Shown: in pieces, positions 23,408 to 30,442 of the stretch
How positions within the stretch are numbered: the first letter of the stretch is position 1
Layout: every line of letters begins with the position of its first letter
NCBI GenBank assembly: GCA_964383905.1
Contig: CAYLJO010000055.1
Span: forward strand, 1-30,442
Reading direction: 5' to 3'
DNA from: CAYLJO01 sp964383905
GTDB taxonomy: Bacteria; Acidobacteriota; Blastocatellia; Pyrinomonadales; Pyrinomonadaceae
DNA length: 30,442 nt
Made by a program: the position numbers and the translations under genes
The notes under the pieces: model-generated
Told to the model about the DNA's origin: nothing
Databases searched by the model: none
What the model saw: only the letters and a program-made list of their open reading frames with translations

Positions 23408-24817
23408 ATGACCGGGAACAATCATCTTTATACCAAGAGATTAATCGCATGGCTCATGGCCGTCGCAATCTTCGTGACGCCATTGGCGGCCCTTGCGCAG
23501 ACCAAAATCAGTTATCATAGCAATAGATACAGTCCGAGCGACGACGTTAAAGTCGGCCAGCAGGCGGCCGCCCAGGTCGAGCAACAGATGCCGATCCTGC
23601 GCGATTCCGTAGCGACGAATTACGTTGAGCGCGTCGGCCAGCGACTTGTCGCAGCGATCCCGCCGGAGTTTCAGCATCCTGAATTCAGATATTATTTCAG
23701 GATCGTTGACGCCAATGACATCAACGCCTTTGCCCTGCCGGGCGGTCCGATGTTTGTCAACCGCGGCATGATCGAAGCCGCTCACACCGAGGGCGAGATG
23801 GCGGGGGTGATGGCGCATGAGCTCAGCCACGTCGCGTTGCGTCACGGCACCGCGCAGGCGACCAAAGCGCAAAAGTATGGGTTACTCGCAGGCATCGCCG
23901 GGATTGCCGGTTCGGTCCTCGGCGGTCCTGCCATCGGTCAGCTCGGACAGGCCGCCGTCGGCACCTACTTCTTAAAATTCAGCCGCGAATATGAGACCGA
24001 GGCCGACCTTCTCGGTTCGCACATCATGGCGCGGGCCGGCTACGACCCGCGCGACCTGGCGAATATGTTCAGGACCATCGAACAACAGGGCGGTAGCGGC
24101 GGGCCGCAGTTTATGAGTGACCACCCGAGTCCGGCTAATCGCTATGCGCGGATCGAGCAAGAGGCCCAGTACCTGCGCGTCGTCAATCCGATCCGCGATA
24201 CCGGCGAGTTCCGCAGCATCCAGGAGCGTTTGCGCGGCTACCCGCGCGCCCGTTCGTCGGCAGAGATTGCGCGGAGCGGGCAGCGCTATCCCCAAAGTGG
24301 TGGCGGTGGCTACCCGCAGGATGCTCGGATCGGGTCGCGTGTGCAGTACCCATCATCACGCTTCCAGACCTATACGGAAGGCAACCTGTTCAGGATCAGC
24401 GTGCCGGACAACTGGCGCGAGCTGCAGTCGCAAAACTCTGTGACATTCGCCCCCGACGGCGCCTACGACAGCCAGGGCCAGTTCACACACGGGGTTTTAG
24501 TAGGGATCGGCCAAACACAGAGCAGGGACTTGCAGCAGGCGACGGCTGAGTATATCAATAGCCTGGCGCAAGGTAATCCGAACATGCGCCAGCAGGGCGG
24601 CTACCAGAGAGGTAGCATTGCCGGGCGCAGTGCGCTCGCGATGACTCTGAGTAACACTAATGAAGTCACCGGGCGTCCCGAACTGGTCACCGTTTATACG
24701 ACCATGCTGCGCAACGGTAACCTGTTTTACGTGGTCGGCGTCGCGCCGCAGAATGAGTACCGTAACTACCAGGGGACGTTCCAACATGTCCTGCGTACCA
24801 TTCAGCTCAACGACTAG
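23408..24817 (+). CDS. M48-family metalloprotease with extra C-terminal domain
   Basis: Exported zinc metalloprotease of 469 residues, related to BepA/YfgC-type periplasmic M48 proteases used in envelope quality control. Signal peptide: LIAWLMAVAIFVTPLAALAQ. The catalytic motif is HELSH (H137, E138, H141) with the third ligand in YETEADLLG (E198). The neighbouring PGGPMFVNRGMIE segment is typical of the family. The protease domain ends near residue 250. A linker rich in R, S, G and Q is followed by a ~150-residue domain (QTYTEGNLFRISVPDNWREL onward) of PsbP-like appearance and unknown role. Tetratricopeptide repeats, present in BepA, are absent. ATG 23408 follows GGAGGGAG. A strong terminator follows. 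Confidence 0.9.
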   Translation: MTGNNHLYTKRLIAWLMAVAIFVTPLAALAQTKISYHSNRYSPSDDVKVGQQAAAQVEQQMPILRDSVATNYVERVGQRLVAAIPPEFQHPEFRYYFRIVDANDINAFALPGGPMFVNRGMIEAAHTEGEMAGVMAHELSHVALRHGTAQATKAQKYGLLAGIAGIAGSVLGGPAIGQLGQAAVGTYFLKFSREYETEADLLGSHIMARAGYDPRDLANMFRTIEQQGGSGGPQFMSDHPSPANRYARIEQEAQYLRVVNPIRDTGEFRSIQERLRGYPRARSSAEIARSGQRYPQSGGGGYPQDARIGSRVQYPSSRFQTYTEGNLFRISVPDNWRELQSQNSVTFAPDGAYDSQGQFTHGVLVGIGQTQSRDLQQATAEYINSLAQGNPNMRQQGGYQRGSIAGRSALAMTLSNTNEVTGRPELVTVYTTMLRNGNLFYVVGVAPQNEYRNYQGTFQHVLRTIQLND

Positions 24818-24820
24818 GAA

Positions 24821-24839
24821 GCTGCCCGGGGACGGCAGC
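24821..24839. repeat. Hairpin next to the M48/mazG convergent terminator
   Basis: GCTGCC (24821-24826) and GGCAGC (24834-24839) flank CGGGGAC, forming a 6-bp perfect stem four bases after the M48 stop codon and directly before the A-run of the main terminator. It may extend the termination structure. Confidence 0.45.
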
Positions 24840-24840
24840 A

Positions 24841-24881
24841 AAAAAGAGAGGCCGTGAACCGTTGGGCCTCTCTTTTTTTTT
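24841..24881. terminator. Bidirectional intrinsic terminator between M48 gene and mazG
   Basis: AAAAAGAGAGGCC (24841-24853) pairs with GGCCTCTCTTTTT (24865-24877), giving a long stem followed by a T-run on both strands. It serves the convergent M48 and mazG transcripts. Confidence 0.9.
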
Positions 24882-24907
24882 GGCGAAGCCGTTCGGCTCA
24901 AGCTGTA

Positions 24908-25729
24908 TCAGCCGTTCTGCTTGGATTCCTGCCAGAGTGCTTCCATCTCTTCGAGTGTTGCGGCGTCGGGCGAGCGCCCGCGAGCTTTCAAACCCTGCTC
25001 GATGTGGCGGAAGCGGCGGCGAAACTTGCGGTTAGTTGATTTCAAAGCGGCCTCGGGCTCGACCTGCAAATGACGCGCAATATTCGTCACGGCGAAAAGT
25101 ACATCGCCGATCTCTTCACGGATGCGGGCCCCCGCTGCCTCCTCTGCTTCGGTGCGCTCTTTCATCGCCGCCTGGAGCTCGTTAACCTCTTCGTGAAGCT
25201 TGTCGAAGATATCTTCAATACGCTTCCAGTCGAAGCCGACACGGGCCGCTTTGGTGGCGAGCTGGTGCGCTTCCATCAGCGCGGGCGCTTTGGTCGAGAC
25301 GCCGTCGAGCAGCGACGCATCTTCCGCGCGCGCATCTTTACCCGCGAGTCGTTTCTCTTCAGCCTTGATCGCTTCCCAGTTGCGCAGGACTTCAGCCGCA
25401 TCATTGGCTGATGCGTCGGCGAAAACATGCGGATGGCGACGCACCATCTTTGTATAAATCGCTTCCGTTACGTCGTGAATTGAGAATTCGCCCCGCTCAT
25501 GTGCGACCTGCGCGTAGAAAACGATCTGAAAAAGAAGGTCGCCGAGCTCGTCGCGAAGCTCCAGGGGCCGACCTTCACGCGCCTCCTCGACGGCCTCGAA
25601 AGCTTCGTAAGCCTCCTCCAACAGCATCGGCGCGAGCGTGTCATAAGTCTGCTCGCGGTCCCACGGGCACCCCTCGGGCGAGCGCAGGCGTGCCATCAGC
25701 GCTACCAGGTCATCAAATGAAACAGTCAT
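24908..25729 (-). CDS. mazG: Nucleoside triphosphate pyrophosphohydrolase
   Basis: MazG hydrolyses (d)NTPs to NMP and pyrophosphate, clearing damaged nucleotides and affecting stringent-response pools. The 273 residues contain two MazG domains, as in E. coli. The N-terminal one includes RLRSPEGCPWDREQTYDTLA and the metal-binding EEAYEAFEAV plus RDELGDLLFQ. The second includes EEVNELQAAM and REEIGDVLFAVTNIARHL with conserved acidic residues. No toxin-antitoxin partner (mazEF) is adjacent. ATG 25729 is supported by the family N-terminus, FDDLVALMARL. A palindromic heptamer element lies six bases upstream of the start codon, where a promoter or leader is expected. Confidence 0.95.
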   Translation of the reverse strand: MTVSFDDLVALMARLRSPEGCPWDREQTYDTLAPMLLEEAYEAFEAVEEAREGRPLELRDELGDLLFQIVFYAQVAHERGEFSIHDVTEAIYTKMVRRHPHVFADASANDAAEVLRNWEAIKAEEKRLAGKDARAEDASLLDGVSTKAPALMEAHQLATKAARVGFDWKRIEDIFDKLHEEVNELQAAMKERTEAEEAAGARIREEIGDVLFAVTNIARHLQVEPEAALKSTNRKFRRRFRHIEQGLKARGRSPDAATLEEMEALWQESKQNG

Positions 25730-25734
25730 GAATT

Positions 25735-25812
25735 AGTCCAAAGTTTAAAGTCCAAAGTCTGAAATCTAACGCTCAAGGCCGGGCCGGAACACGAGACTTT
25801 TGACTTTGGACT
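25735..25812. repeat. Palindromic heptamer element, AGTCTGG family, copy 2
   Basis: Terminal inverted repeat AGTCCAAAGT (25735-25744) and ACTTTGGACT (25803-25812) is perfect. The left arm is 7-bp units (AAAGTTT, AAAGTCC, AAAGTCT, GAAATCT). The core reads TCTAACGCTCAAGGCCGG and later ACTTTTGACT, shared with the copy at 28396. It lies in the short region before mazG, opposite in strand to the DUF1844 operon. Confidence 0.75.
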
Positions 25813-26008
25813 GATATTTGACACATTGTACGCGAGCGCTGCACGGGGGCGCAAGAAAGTTGGTTGAATCGCTAAGCCCTCTTCTTGCGGGCGTGCGGAC
25901 ACTGGTGTTACCATCAAACCATCGCGTGAGAAATATCAAAACGAAAGATACGGGCGCGCCGCTTCCTCGTCAGAGACGTCTAGAGGCCGCGCCTTTTAGA
26001 GCATCAAA

Positions 26009-26611
26009 ATGAGCGAAGAACAACCCACCTTTACCGTCAGAGACCGCCGTCTCTTTAACCCCGACGGCTCGCCGCGCGAAGTCGAGCGTGAAGAAACGCC
26101 CGCGGCCACCGAAACGGCTTCGACAATGCGCGACGTGGCCCCTTCACAAGCGAACAGTCCGCAAGCCGGCGCCGCCCCAACATCGACAAGCCAGGGCGCT
26201 CGCCGTAGCGGCGTCGAATCTTCTCAGGCGGCGGGCAGCGCCCGCTCCCCTTTGCCGCAGGACAGGACGCCCGAAGACGCTTACGCTGAAGATGACCTCC
26301 CGGGCGCCGATGACCCGGCCAGCTTTATTAACTTTCTGATGTCTATCGCGTCTAACGCCGCCGCCGCGCTCGGCATGATGGAGCACCCGGCGACAGGCCA
26401 GCGCAAGGTTGACCTACAGCTCGGTAAACACTGGATAGACGTGCTCGGCATGCTGCAGCAAAAGACGCGCGGCAATCTCACCGCGCAGGAACAGCAGATC
26501 TTCGAGGGACTGCTCGCAGACCTGCGCATGCAGTATGTCTCCCTGACGAAGGCCGCGCCGCCCACGCCACCGCGTGGCTTCACGGGCCGCGACATCATTG
26601 GCGGGAAATGA
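26009..26611 (+). CDS. DUF1844 domain protein
   Basis: Cytosolic protein of 200 residues. The first ~95 residues are polar and low in complexity. A conserved C-terminal DUF1844 domain begins near residue 100 (SFINFLMSIASNAAAALGMM, LQLGKHWIDVLGMLQQKTRG, LTAQEQQIFEGLLADLRMQY). The function of DUF1844 is unknown, though the family is frequent in Acidobacteriota and Myxococcota. ATG 26009 is the first start with the conserved N-terminus, TFTVRDRRLFNPDG. The stop codon overlaps the start of the next gene by four bases (ATGA), so the two are co-translated. Confidence 0.88.
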   Translation: MSEEQPTFTVRDRRLFNPDGSPREVEREETPAATETASTMRDVAPSQANSPQAGAAPTSTSQGARRSGVESSQAAGSARSPLPQDRTPEDAYAEDDLPGADDPASFINFLMSIASNAAAALGMMEHPATGQRKVDLQLGKHWIDVLGMLQQKTRGNLTAQEQQIFEGLLADLRMQYVSLTKAAPPTPPRGFTGRDIIGGK

Positions 26612-27372
26612 AACTGACCTTCCTCGGCACGGGGACTTCGACGGGCGTGCCGTCCATCGCATGTGAGTGTGAGACGTGCACATCGGACGACCCACGCGAT
26701 AAGCGTTTGCGCGTCTCCGTGCTCGTCGAGCACGGCGGCAAGGCGGTCCTCGTCGACACCTCCGCGGACTTCCGCCAGCAGGCGCTACGCCAAAAGCTGA
26801 AGTGGCTCGACGCCGTACTCATCACGCATTGCCACGCCGACCACATCTTCGGCCTGGATGATTTGCGCCCATTAAACTTTCGCTACGGGGCGCTCGGCCT
26901 TTACGCGAATGAAAGGGCGTGGCGCGACATCCGTCGTATCTTCCAGTACGTCTTTGAGCCGTCACACATCGGCGGGGGGCTGCCGCAAATTCTGCCGCAC
27001 ACAGTCGTCGCCGGTGCGCCGTTCTGCATCGGGCGGGATCTACAGGTGACACCCCTTGAAGTTATTCACGGGCGGCTGCCGGTGGTCGCCTACCGCTTCA
27101 ACGACTTCGCCTACGCGACGGATTTGAGTGAGATCCCGCCGGAGACGATGGGAGGCCTGCGTGACCTTGATGTGCTGGTGCTCGACAGCCTGCGCTTTAA
27201 GGAACATCCAACACATTTGTGCCTCGACCGCGCACTCGAGTACGTCGCCGAGCTCAAACCGCGCCGCGCATACTTAACGCACATTGCTCATGACGTTAAA
27301 CATGCGCGCGACTCCGTGCGCTTACCCGCCGGCACCGAATTCGCTTACGACGGACTGGTAGTACAAGGATGA
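26608..27372 (+). CDS. MBL-fold metallo-hydrolase, PhnP-like
   Basis: Metallo-beta-lactamase-fold hydrolase of 254 residues. The metal-binding motif is HCHADH (H74, H76, D78, H79), and later ligands are visible in EVIHGRLPVV, AYATDLSEIP and THIAHDV. The N-terminus FLGTGTSTGVPSIACECETC with its cysteines matches the PhnP-type phosphodiesterase subfamily. Without the rest of a phn cluster the substrate is unclear; cyclic phosphodiesters are the usual guess. It is translationally coupled to the DUF1844 gene by a four-base overlap. Its stop codon (27370-27372) lies inside the left end of a heptamer-type repeat. Confidence 0.88.
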   Translation: MKLTFLGTGTSTGVPSIACECETCTSDDPRDKRLRVSVLVEHGGKAVLVDTSADFRQQALRQKLKWLDAVLITHCHADHIFGLDDLRPLNFRYGALGLYANERAWRDIRRIFQYVFEPSHIGGGLPQILPHTVVAGAPFCIGRDLQVTPLEVIHGRLPVVAYRFNDFAYATDLSEIPPETMGGLRDLDVLVLDSLRFKEHPTHLCLDRALEYVAELKPRRAYLTHIAHDVKHARDSVRLPAGTEFAYDGLVVQG

Positions 27373-27448
27373 ACGGGGAGCGCCGCAACCATGAATGAAC
27401 ATCTTTTCTAATTCATCGTTCCGGCGTTCATTGTTCATCGTTTCATCT
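27368..27448. repeat. Palindromic heptamer element, GTTCATC family
   Basis: The left part has GATGAAC (27368-27374) and GAATGAACATC near 27393; the right part has repeated GTTCATC-type units at 7-8 bp spacing up to TTTCATC. The arms are reverse complements. It spans the stop codon of the MBL gene and reaches the base before the ribF start, so it replaces a normal ribosome binding site. Confidence 0.6.
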
Positions 27449-28402
27449 ATGCGTCTTTTTCACGGAACTGATAACGCGGAGATCGCGCGACCGACCGTCC
27501 TGACACTCGGCGTGTTTGACGGGCTGCACCTAGGGCATCAGCTTGTCATGAGCACGGTTGTCGAGCGTGCGCACGAGGTCAATGCCGTGCCGACCGTGAT
27601 TACTTTCGACCCTCACCCGCGCGCCGTGCTGCACCCGGAATCCGCGCCGCCCCTGCTTCAGACATTCGATCAGAAGATAGAGGCGTTCGGTGTATTGGGT
27701 ATCGAACAAACAATTGTCATTCGCTTCGACAAAAAGTTTGCTCAAATCAGCGCTCAGGATTTCTTACGTGACGTGGTCTCAGACCGCCTGCAGGCCAGGG
27801 AGGTCTATCTGGGGCGCGGCTTCGCCTTCGGGCACAATCGCGAAGGTAATATCGGGCTGCTGAAAAAAGTGAGCGGGCGGCTCGGCTTTCGTGCCGAGGA
27901 AGTGCCGGAGGTGCAATTGCGGGGCCAAAGAATCAGCTCCAGCCGGATTCGTCAACTGCTGGCGGAAGGGCGCATTAACCTCGCGCGGCGGATGCTCGGG
28001 TGCCCGTACGGGGTCGAGGGCCGCGTCGTGCGCGGGCAGGAGAGGGGTCGCACACTCGGCTTCCCGACGGCCAACCTTCACCCGCAAAACCGCGTCATAC
28101 CTCGCAATGGCGTTTACGTCACGGCCACTTTGATTGAAGGCGCATGGCGGCGCAGTATCACCAACGTCGGCACGCGCCCGACGTTTGAGACCGCGACTGA
28201 GGCATCCGTCGAGACGTACGTCATGAACTGGTCGGGAGATTTATACGGCGATGTCGTGCGTGTACGCTTTCTACATCGTTTACGTGATGAGAAAAAGTTT
28301 GCCTCCATCGAGGAGTTGAAACGGCAGATCGAGAGCGACTGCGCGCGGGCATCAGGTTATTTTGAGCGACGCAGTGTACGCCACATGTTGGCTATAGTCT
28401 GA
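27449..28402 (+). CDS. ribF: Bifunctional riboflavin kinase / FAD synthetase
   Basis: RibF phosphorylates riboflavin to FMN and adenylylates FMN to FAD, and is the only route to both cofactors in most bacteria. The 317 residues match the family. The N-terminal nucleotidyltransferase has GVFDGLHLGHQ (21-31) and ISSSRIRQLLAEGR. The C-terminal kinase has VRGQERGRTLGFPTANLH, NGVYVTA and the ESDCARA end. ATG 27449 is chosen because the longer frame (to 27395) reads through an inverted heptamer repeat. There is no recognisable Shine-Dalgarno, so translation may use leaderless or re-initiation modes. The end of the gene overlaps another palindromic element. Confidence 0.96.
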   Translation: MRLFHGTDNAEIARPTVLTLGVFDGLHLGHQLVMSTVVERAHEVNAVPTVITFDPHPRAVLHPESAPPLLQTFDQKIEAFGVLGIEQTIVIRFDKKFAQISAQDFLRDVVSDRLQAREVYLGRGFAFGHNREGNIGLLKKVSGRLGFRAEEVPEVQLRGQRISSSRIRQLLAEGRINLARRMLGCPYGVEGRVVRGQERGRTLGFPTANLHPQNRVIPRNGVYVTATLIEGAWRRSITNVGTRPTFETATEASVETYVMNWSGDLYGDVVRVRFLHRLRDEKKFASIEELKRQIESDCARASGYFERRSVRHMLAIV

Positions 28403-28469
28403 AGTCTAGAGTCTGGAGTCTAACGCTTGACCGCGGAGTTTAAACTTTTGACTCCAGACTTTAGACTTC
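28396..28469. repeat. Palindromic heptamer element, AGTCTGG family, copy 3
   Basis: GAAGTCTAGAGTCTGGAGTC (28401-28420) is complementary to GACTCCAGACTTTAGACTTC (28450-28469) with one position forming a G-T wobble. The core TCTAACGCTTGACCGCGGAG and ACTTTTGACT match copy 2. The element begins six bases before the end of ribF and supplies part of its stop codon. Confidence 0.8.
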
Positions 28470-28492
28470 TTTTCGGTATTATTACAGGTGTG

Positions 28493-30253
28493 ATGGCAAC
28501 CGCGAAACAAGACAAGGTCATAGCTTTGGACGCGCCAAACGGCCGTCCTAATGGCAACAACGGATTGAACGGTAATGGTCATGCGAAGCCGGCAACCTAC
28601 TCACTCGCGCTGGCTCGTGAACTCGCCATACCCGGCGGCGGTGAGTCGTTAGACGTACCGCCGGAAGCGCATCAAGAAGCCGAGAAAGCAGGAGCGCATG
28701 GACTGCGCGGCTGGCTGCGCGCCGCAAACATCGGGCGCGTTCTCGGCCGGCTTTCGCTCTACCTGTATCTGGACAGCTATGACGTTCGCGCCAACTTCAC
28801 CCGCCGCCTGGCCGCACGCTGGCGCGAGGAAGCAAGAGCGCGCGGGCGGGTGGCTCTCTTTCAGGAATGGAGCCGTGATGTTGACCGGCGCGCGCTCGAT
28901 CTATTGATTCGCGCGCTGCGCCTCATTATCTTCCGCGGCGCGGAAGGGACGCAGAATAAAGAGGCACGACTGAAGAAGCAGGCCGAGTGGCTCAGTCGTA
29001 ATCTGATCACGCTCGGGCCAACATTTATCAAGATCGGGCAGTCGCTTGGCACGCGCGCCGACCTTCTGCCGCTTGCGTATGTCAAGCAACTAGCCCTGCT
29101 GCAGGATCAGGTGCCGCCCTTTCCCACCCCGGAAGCGTACGCGCGGATCGAAGCGGAGCTCGGTAAAGAGTTGCGACTGGCCTTTGCCGAGATCGACGCA
29201 ACGCCGATTGCCGCCGCGTCGCTCGGGCAGGTCTACCGCGCCCGCCTTCACACCGGCGAGGAGGTGGCCGTTAAGGTCCAGCGACCCAATCTTAAGGAGA
29301 CGATCGGTTTTGACATCGCCCTCCTCCGGCGCATCATTCAGCTCACCGATCGCTTCTTCCCGCGGGCGAATGAGAACGCGGATTGGGAAGGGATGCTGCG
29401 CGAATTCTCTCAGACCGTCTCCGAAGAGATGGATTACGTGCAGGAGGGGCGTAACGCCGACCGCTTTCGGGCGAACTTTAAGGACTGGCGGGCCATCCGC
29501 GTGCCCGCGATCTACTGGTCGCACACCACCTCACGCGTGCTCACAATGGAGTTTATTCGCGGCACGAAGGTCATCGACATCGAAGCCCTCCGCGCACGGC
29601 GCATCTCTCCCGTCAAGGTCAATCGCCTGCTCGTCCGCACATATCTTAAACAACTTCTGGAGGACGGCTTCTTTCACGCCGACCCACATCCGGGGAACCT
29701 GCGGGTCATGGACACAGGCCACCTCGCCTTCTTCGATTTCGGGATGACGGGCAAGATCACGCCGCGCCTCCAGTCGATGATGATTGACTCCTTCTTCCAC
29801 GTCGTCGAGCGTGATGTGCACGGGCTGGCCCAGGATTTAATTAACCTCAATTTCCTCAAGCCGGGCGTCGATCCCGAGTCGGTGCGCCCCGTCGTCGAAG
29901 GACTCTTTCAGCATTACATCAACCTGAAGCTCGGCGAAGTGAACTTCAAAGAGTTGACCTATGATCTGGCCGAAGTGGTGTACGAATACCCGTTCCGCCT
30001 ACCCGCGAACTTCACCTACATCATCCGCGCCCTGATGACGCTCGAAGGCATCGGCCTCGTCACCGACCCCGGGTTCAGCTTCTTCGACACGGCCAAGCCT
30101 TACGCCAAAGAGTTCATGCTCCGGCGGGAAGGCAAACAGTTCCGCCAACTCTTCCTCGATAAGCTGACCGGGCGCGACACCGAAGGCCGCATCGAATGGG
30201 GCAAAATGTGGAAACTGGCGAAGATGGCCGCGAAGACCTACCTCAAAAAGTGA
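28493..30253 (+). CDS. UbiB/ABC1/ADCK-family atypical kinase-like protein
   Basis: Protein-kinase-like protein of 586 residues in the UbiB/ABC1 family, required for quinone synthesis in some bacteria and often membrane-associated. Family features are complete: KIGQ (180-183), the Ala-rich nucleotide loop AAASLGQVYRA (240-250), the ion-pair Lys in VAVKVQRP (K261), the catalytic segment DGFFHADPHPGN (391-402) and DFGMTG (415-420). The N-terminal ~60 residues are an Asn/Gly-rich low-complexity extension. The C-terminal third lacks an obvious pair of membrane helices. ATG 28493 follows ACAGGTG; the frame extends to 28427 but passes through the palindromic element. Whether it serves ubiquinone or menaquinone is not shown. 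Confidence 0.9.
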   Translation: MATAKQDKVIALDAPNGRPNGNNGLNGNGHAKPATYSLALARELAIPGGGESLDVPPEAHQEAEKAGAHGLRGWLRAANIGRVLGRLSLYLYLDSYDVRANFTRRLAARWREEARARGRVALFQEWSRDVDRRALDLLIRALRLIIFRGAEGTQNKEARLKKQAEWLSRNLITLGPTFIKIGQSLGTRADLLPLAYVKQLALLQDQVPPFPTPEAYARIEAELGKELRLAFAEIDATPIAAASLGQVYRARLHTGEEVAVKVQRPNLKETIGFDIALLRRIIQLTDRFFPRANENADWEGMLREFSQTVSEEMDYVQEGRNADRFRANFKDWRAIRVPAIYWSHTTSRVLTMEFIRGTKVIDIEALRARRISPVKVNRLLVRTYLKQLLEDGFFHADPHPGNLRVMDTGHLAFFDFGMTGKITPRLQSMMIDSFFHVVERDVHGLAQDLINLNFLKPGVDPESVRPVVEGLFQHYINLKLGEVNFKELTYDLAEVVYEYPFRLPANFTYIIRALMTLEGIGLVTDPGFSFFDTAKPYAKEFMLRREGKQFRQLFLDKLTGRDTEGRIEWGKMWKLAKMAAKTYLKK

Positions 30254-30266
30254 TGACACCTCATCA
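30251..30266. repeat. Small palindrome between convergent genes
   Basis: TGATGA (30251-30256) and TCATCA (30261-30266) form a 6-bp perfect stem around CACC. It overlaps the stop codon of the UbiB-like gene and lies 7 bp from the end of the convergent gene. No T-run follows, so terminator function is doubtful. Confidence 0.35.
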
Positions 30267-30272
30267 ATAACT

Positions 30273-30442
30273 CTAGTTCGCAGATTTGGTTGTTGGCGGC
30301 GGGAGCGGGTCCAGGATGTCCGCCACAATTTTCCACGAGCCGTCGTCCTGTCTTTTCCAGACCCTGGCGTAGTTGCCCTTCTCGCCCGGCTTACCGTTAG
30401 TACCGCCTCCGGGCAGCTCGTATGTGCCGTAGGTATACCCTA
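30273..30442 (-). CDS. NTF2-like (SnoaL/DUF4440-type) protein, C-terminal part only
   Basis: The last 55 residues of a gene on the minus strand that continues beyond the window. The frame reads GYTYGTYELPGGGTNGKPGE, then KGNYARVWKRQDDGSWKIVA and DILDPLPPPTTKSAN before stop at 30273. The pattern Y-R-W-K...-D-G-W-K-I-V matches the last strands of SnoaL/DUF4440 NTF2-like proteins, a family of mostly uncharacterised small cone-shaped folds. The start, length and any signal peptide are outside the window. It converges with the UbiB-like gene, 19 bp apart. Confidence 0.75.
   Translation of the reverse strand, partial: GYTYGTYELPGGGTNGKPGEKGNYARVWKRQDDGSWKIVADILDPLPPPTTKSAN

Noticed and set aside
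25818..25823. TTGACA as a -35 element for the DUF1844 gene
   Set aside because: No AT-rich -10 at 16-18 bp downstream; that stretch is GC-rich (GCACGGGGGC).
25818..26012. Small open frame of 64 codons before the DUF1844 gene
   Set aside because: No ribosome binding site, a basic random-like composition and overlap with the next start. It was treated as non-coding leader.

Overview
The window is GC-rich, gene-dense bacterial chromosome. The gene set points to Acidobacteriota, probably class Blastocatellia. This rests on family composition only: an ECF sigma/anti-sigma pair followed by DUF4097 proteins, Uma2, a CheB-CheR-PAS-histidine kinase fusion, a DUF885-PrcB fusion, DUF1844, and many small lineage-type orphan genes. 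No rRNA, tRNA, CRISPR array, transposase or phage gene was seen.

Layout. 1-3.5 kb: an ECF sigma factor (5' end outside the window), its zinc-finger anti-sigma factor and two exported DUF4097 proteins, probably an envelope-stress module. 3.6-5.2 kb: dCTP deaminase and a Uma2 nuclease-fold protein lacking its usual catalytic acid. 5.2-12.6 kb, minus strand: two tandem Crp/Fnr regulators, a small coiled-coil protein, a single-domain response regulator, then a NarL-type regulator downstream of a 1255-residue CheB-CheR-PAS-HisKA_3 kinase. 12.9-14.8 kb: an internally deleted CheB, dUTPase and an RRM RNA-binding protein with a structured leader. 15-17 kb: an isolated TTG-start IF-1 gene and five small orphan genes. 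17-20.8 kb: gamma-carbonic anhydrase, aspS, a JAMM peptidase and a DUF4870-like membrane protein. 20.8-25.7 kb: an exported DUF885-PrcB protein, an M48 metalloprotease and, convergent, mazG. 26-30.3 kb: DUF1844 protein, MBL hydrolase, ribF and a UbiB/ABC1 kinase-like protein. The end of an NTF2-like gene closes the window on the minus strand.

Some genes connect functionally. dcd, dut and mazG all act on nucleotide pools, with Dcd making the dUTP that Dut removes. The hybrid kinase and the NarL regulator look like one two-component system. The sigma, anti-sigma and DUF4097 genes look like one regulon, because the same GGAAC-N16-TCTG pattern precedes two of them.

The most unusual non-coding signal is a set of intergenic elements built from degenerate 7-bp tandem units, most of them folded into inverted repeats. 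They lie near 3464, 12889, 15219, 25735, 27368 and 28396, and several start at or inside the stop codon of the preceding gene. A second dispersed repeat (TGAACCGCAGAGG..., ~9-bp period) occurs near 5217, 13558, 14892 and 17602.
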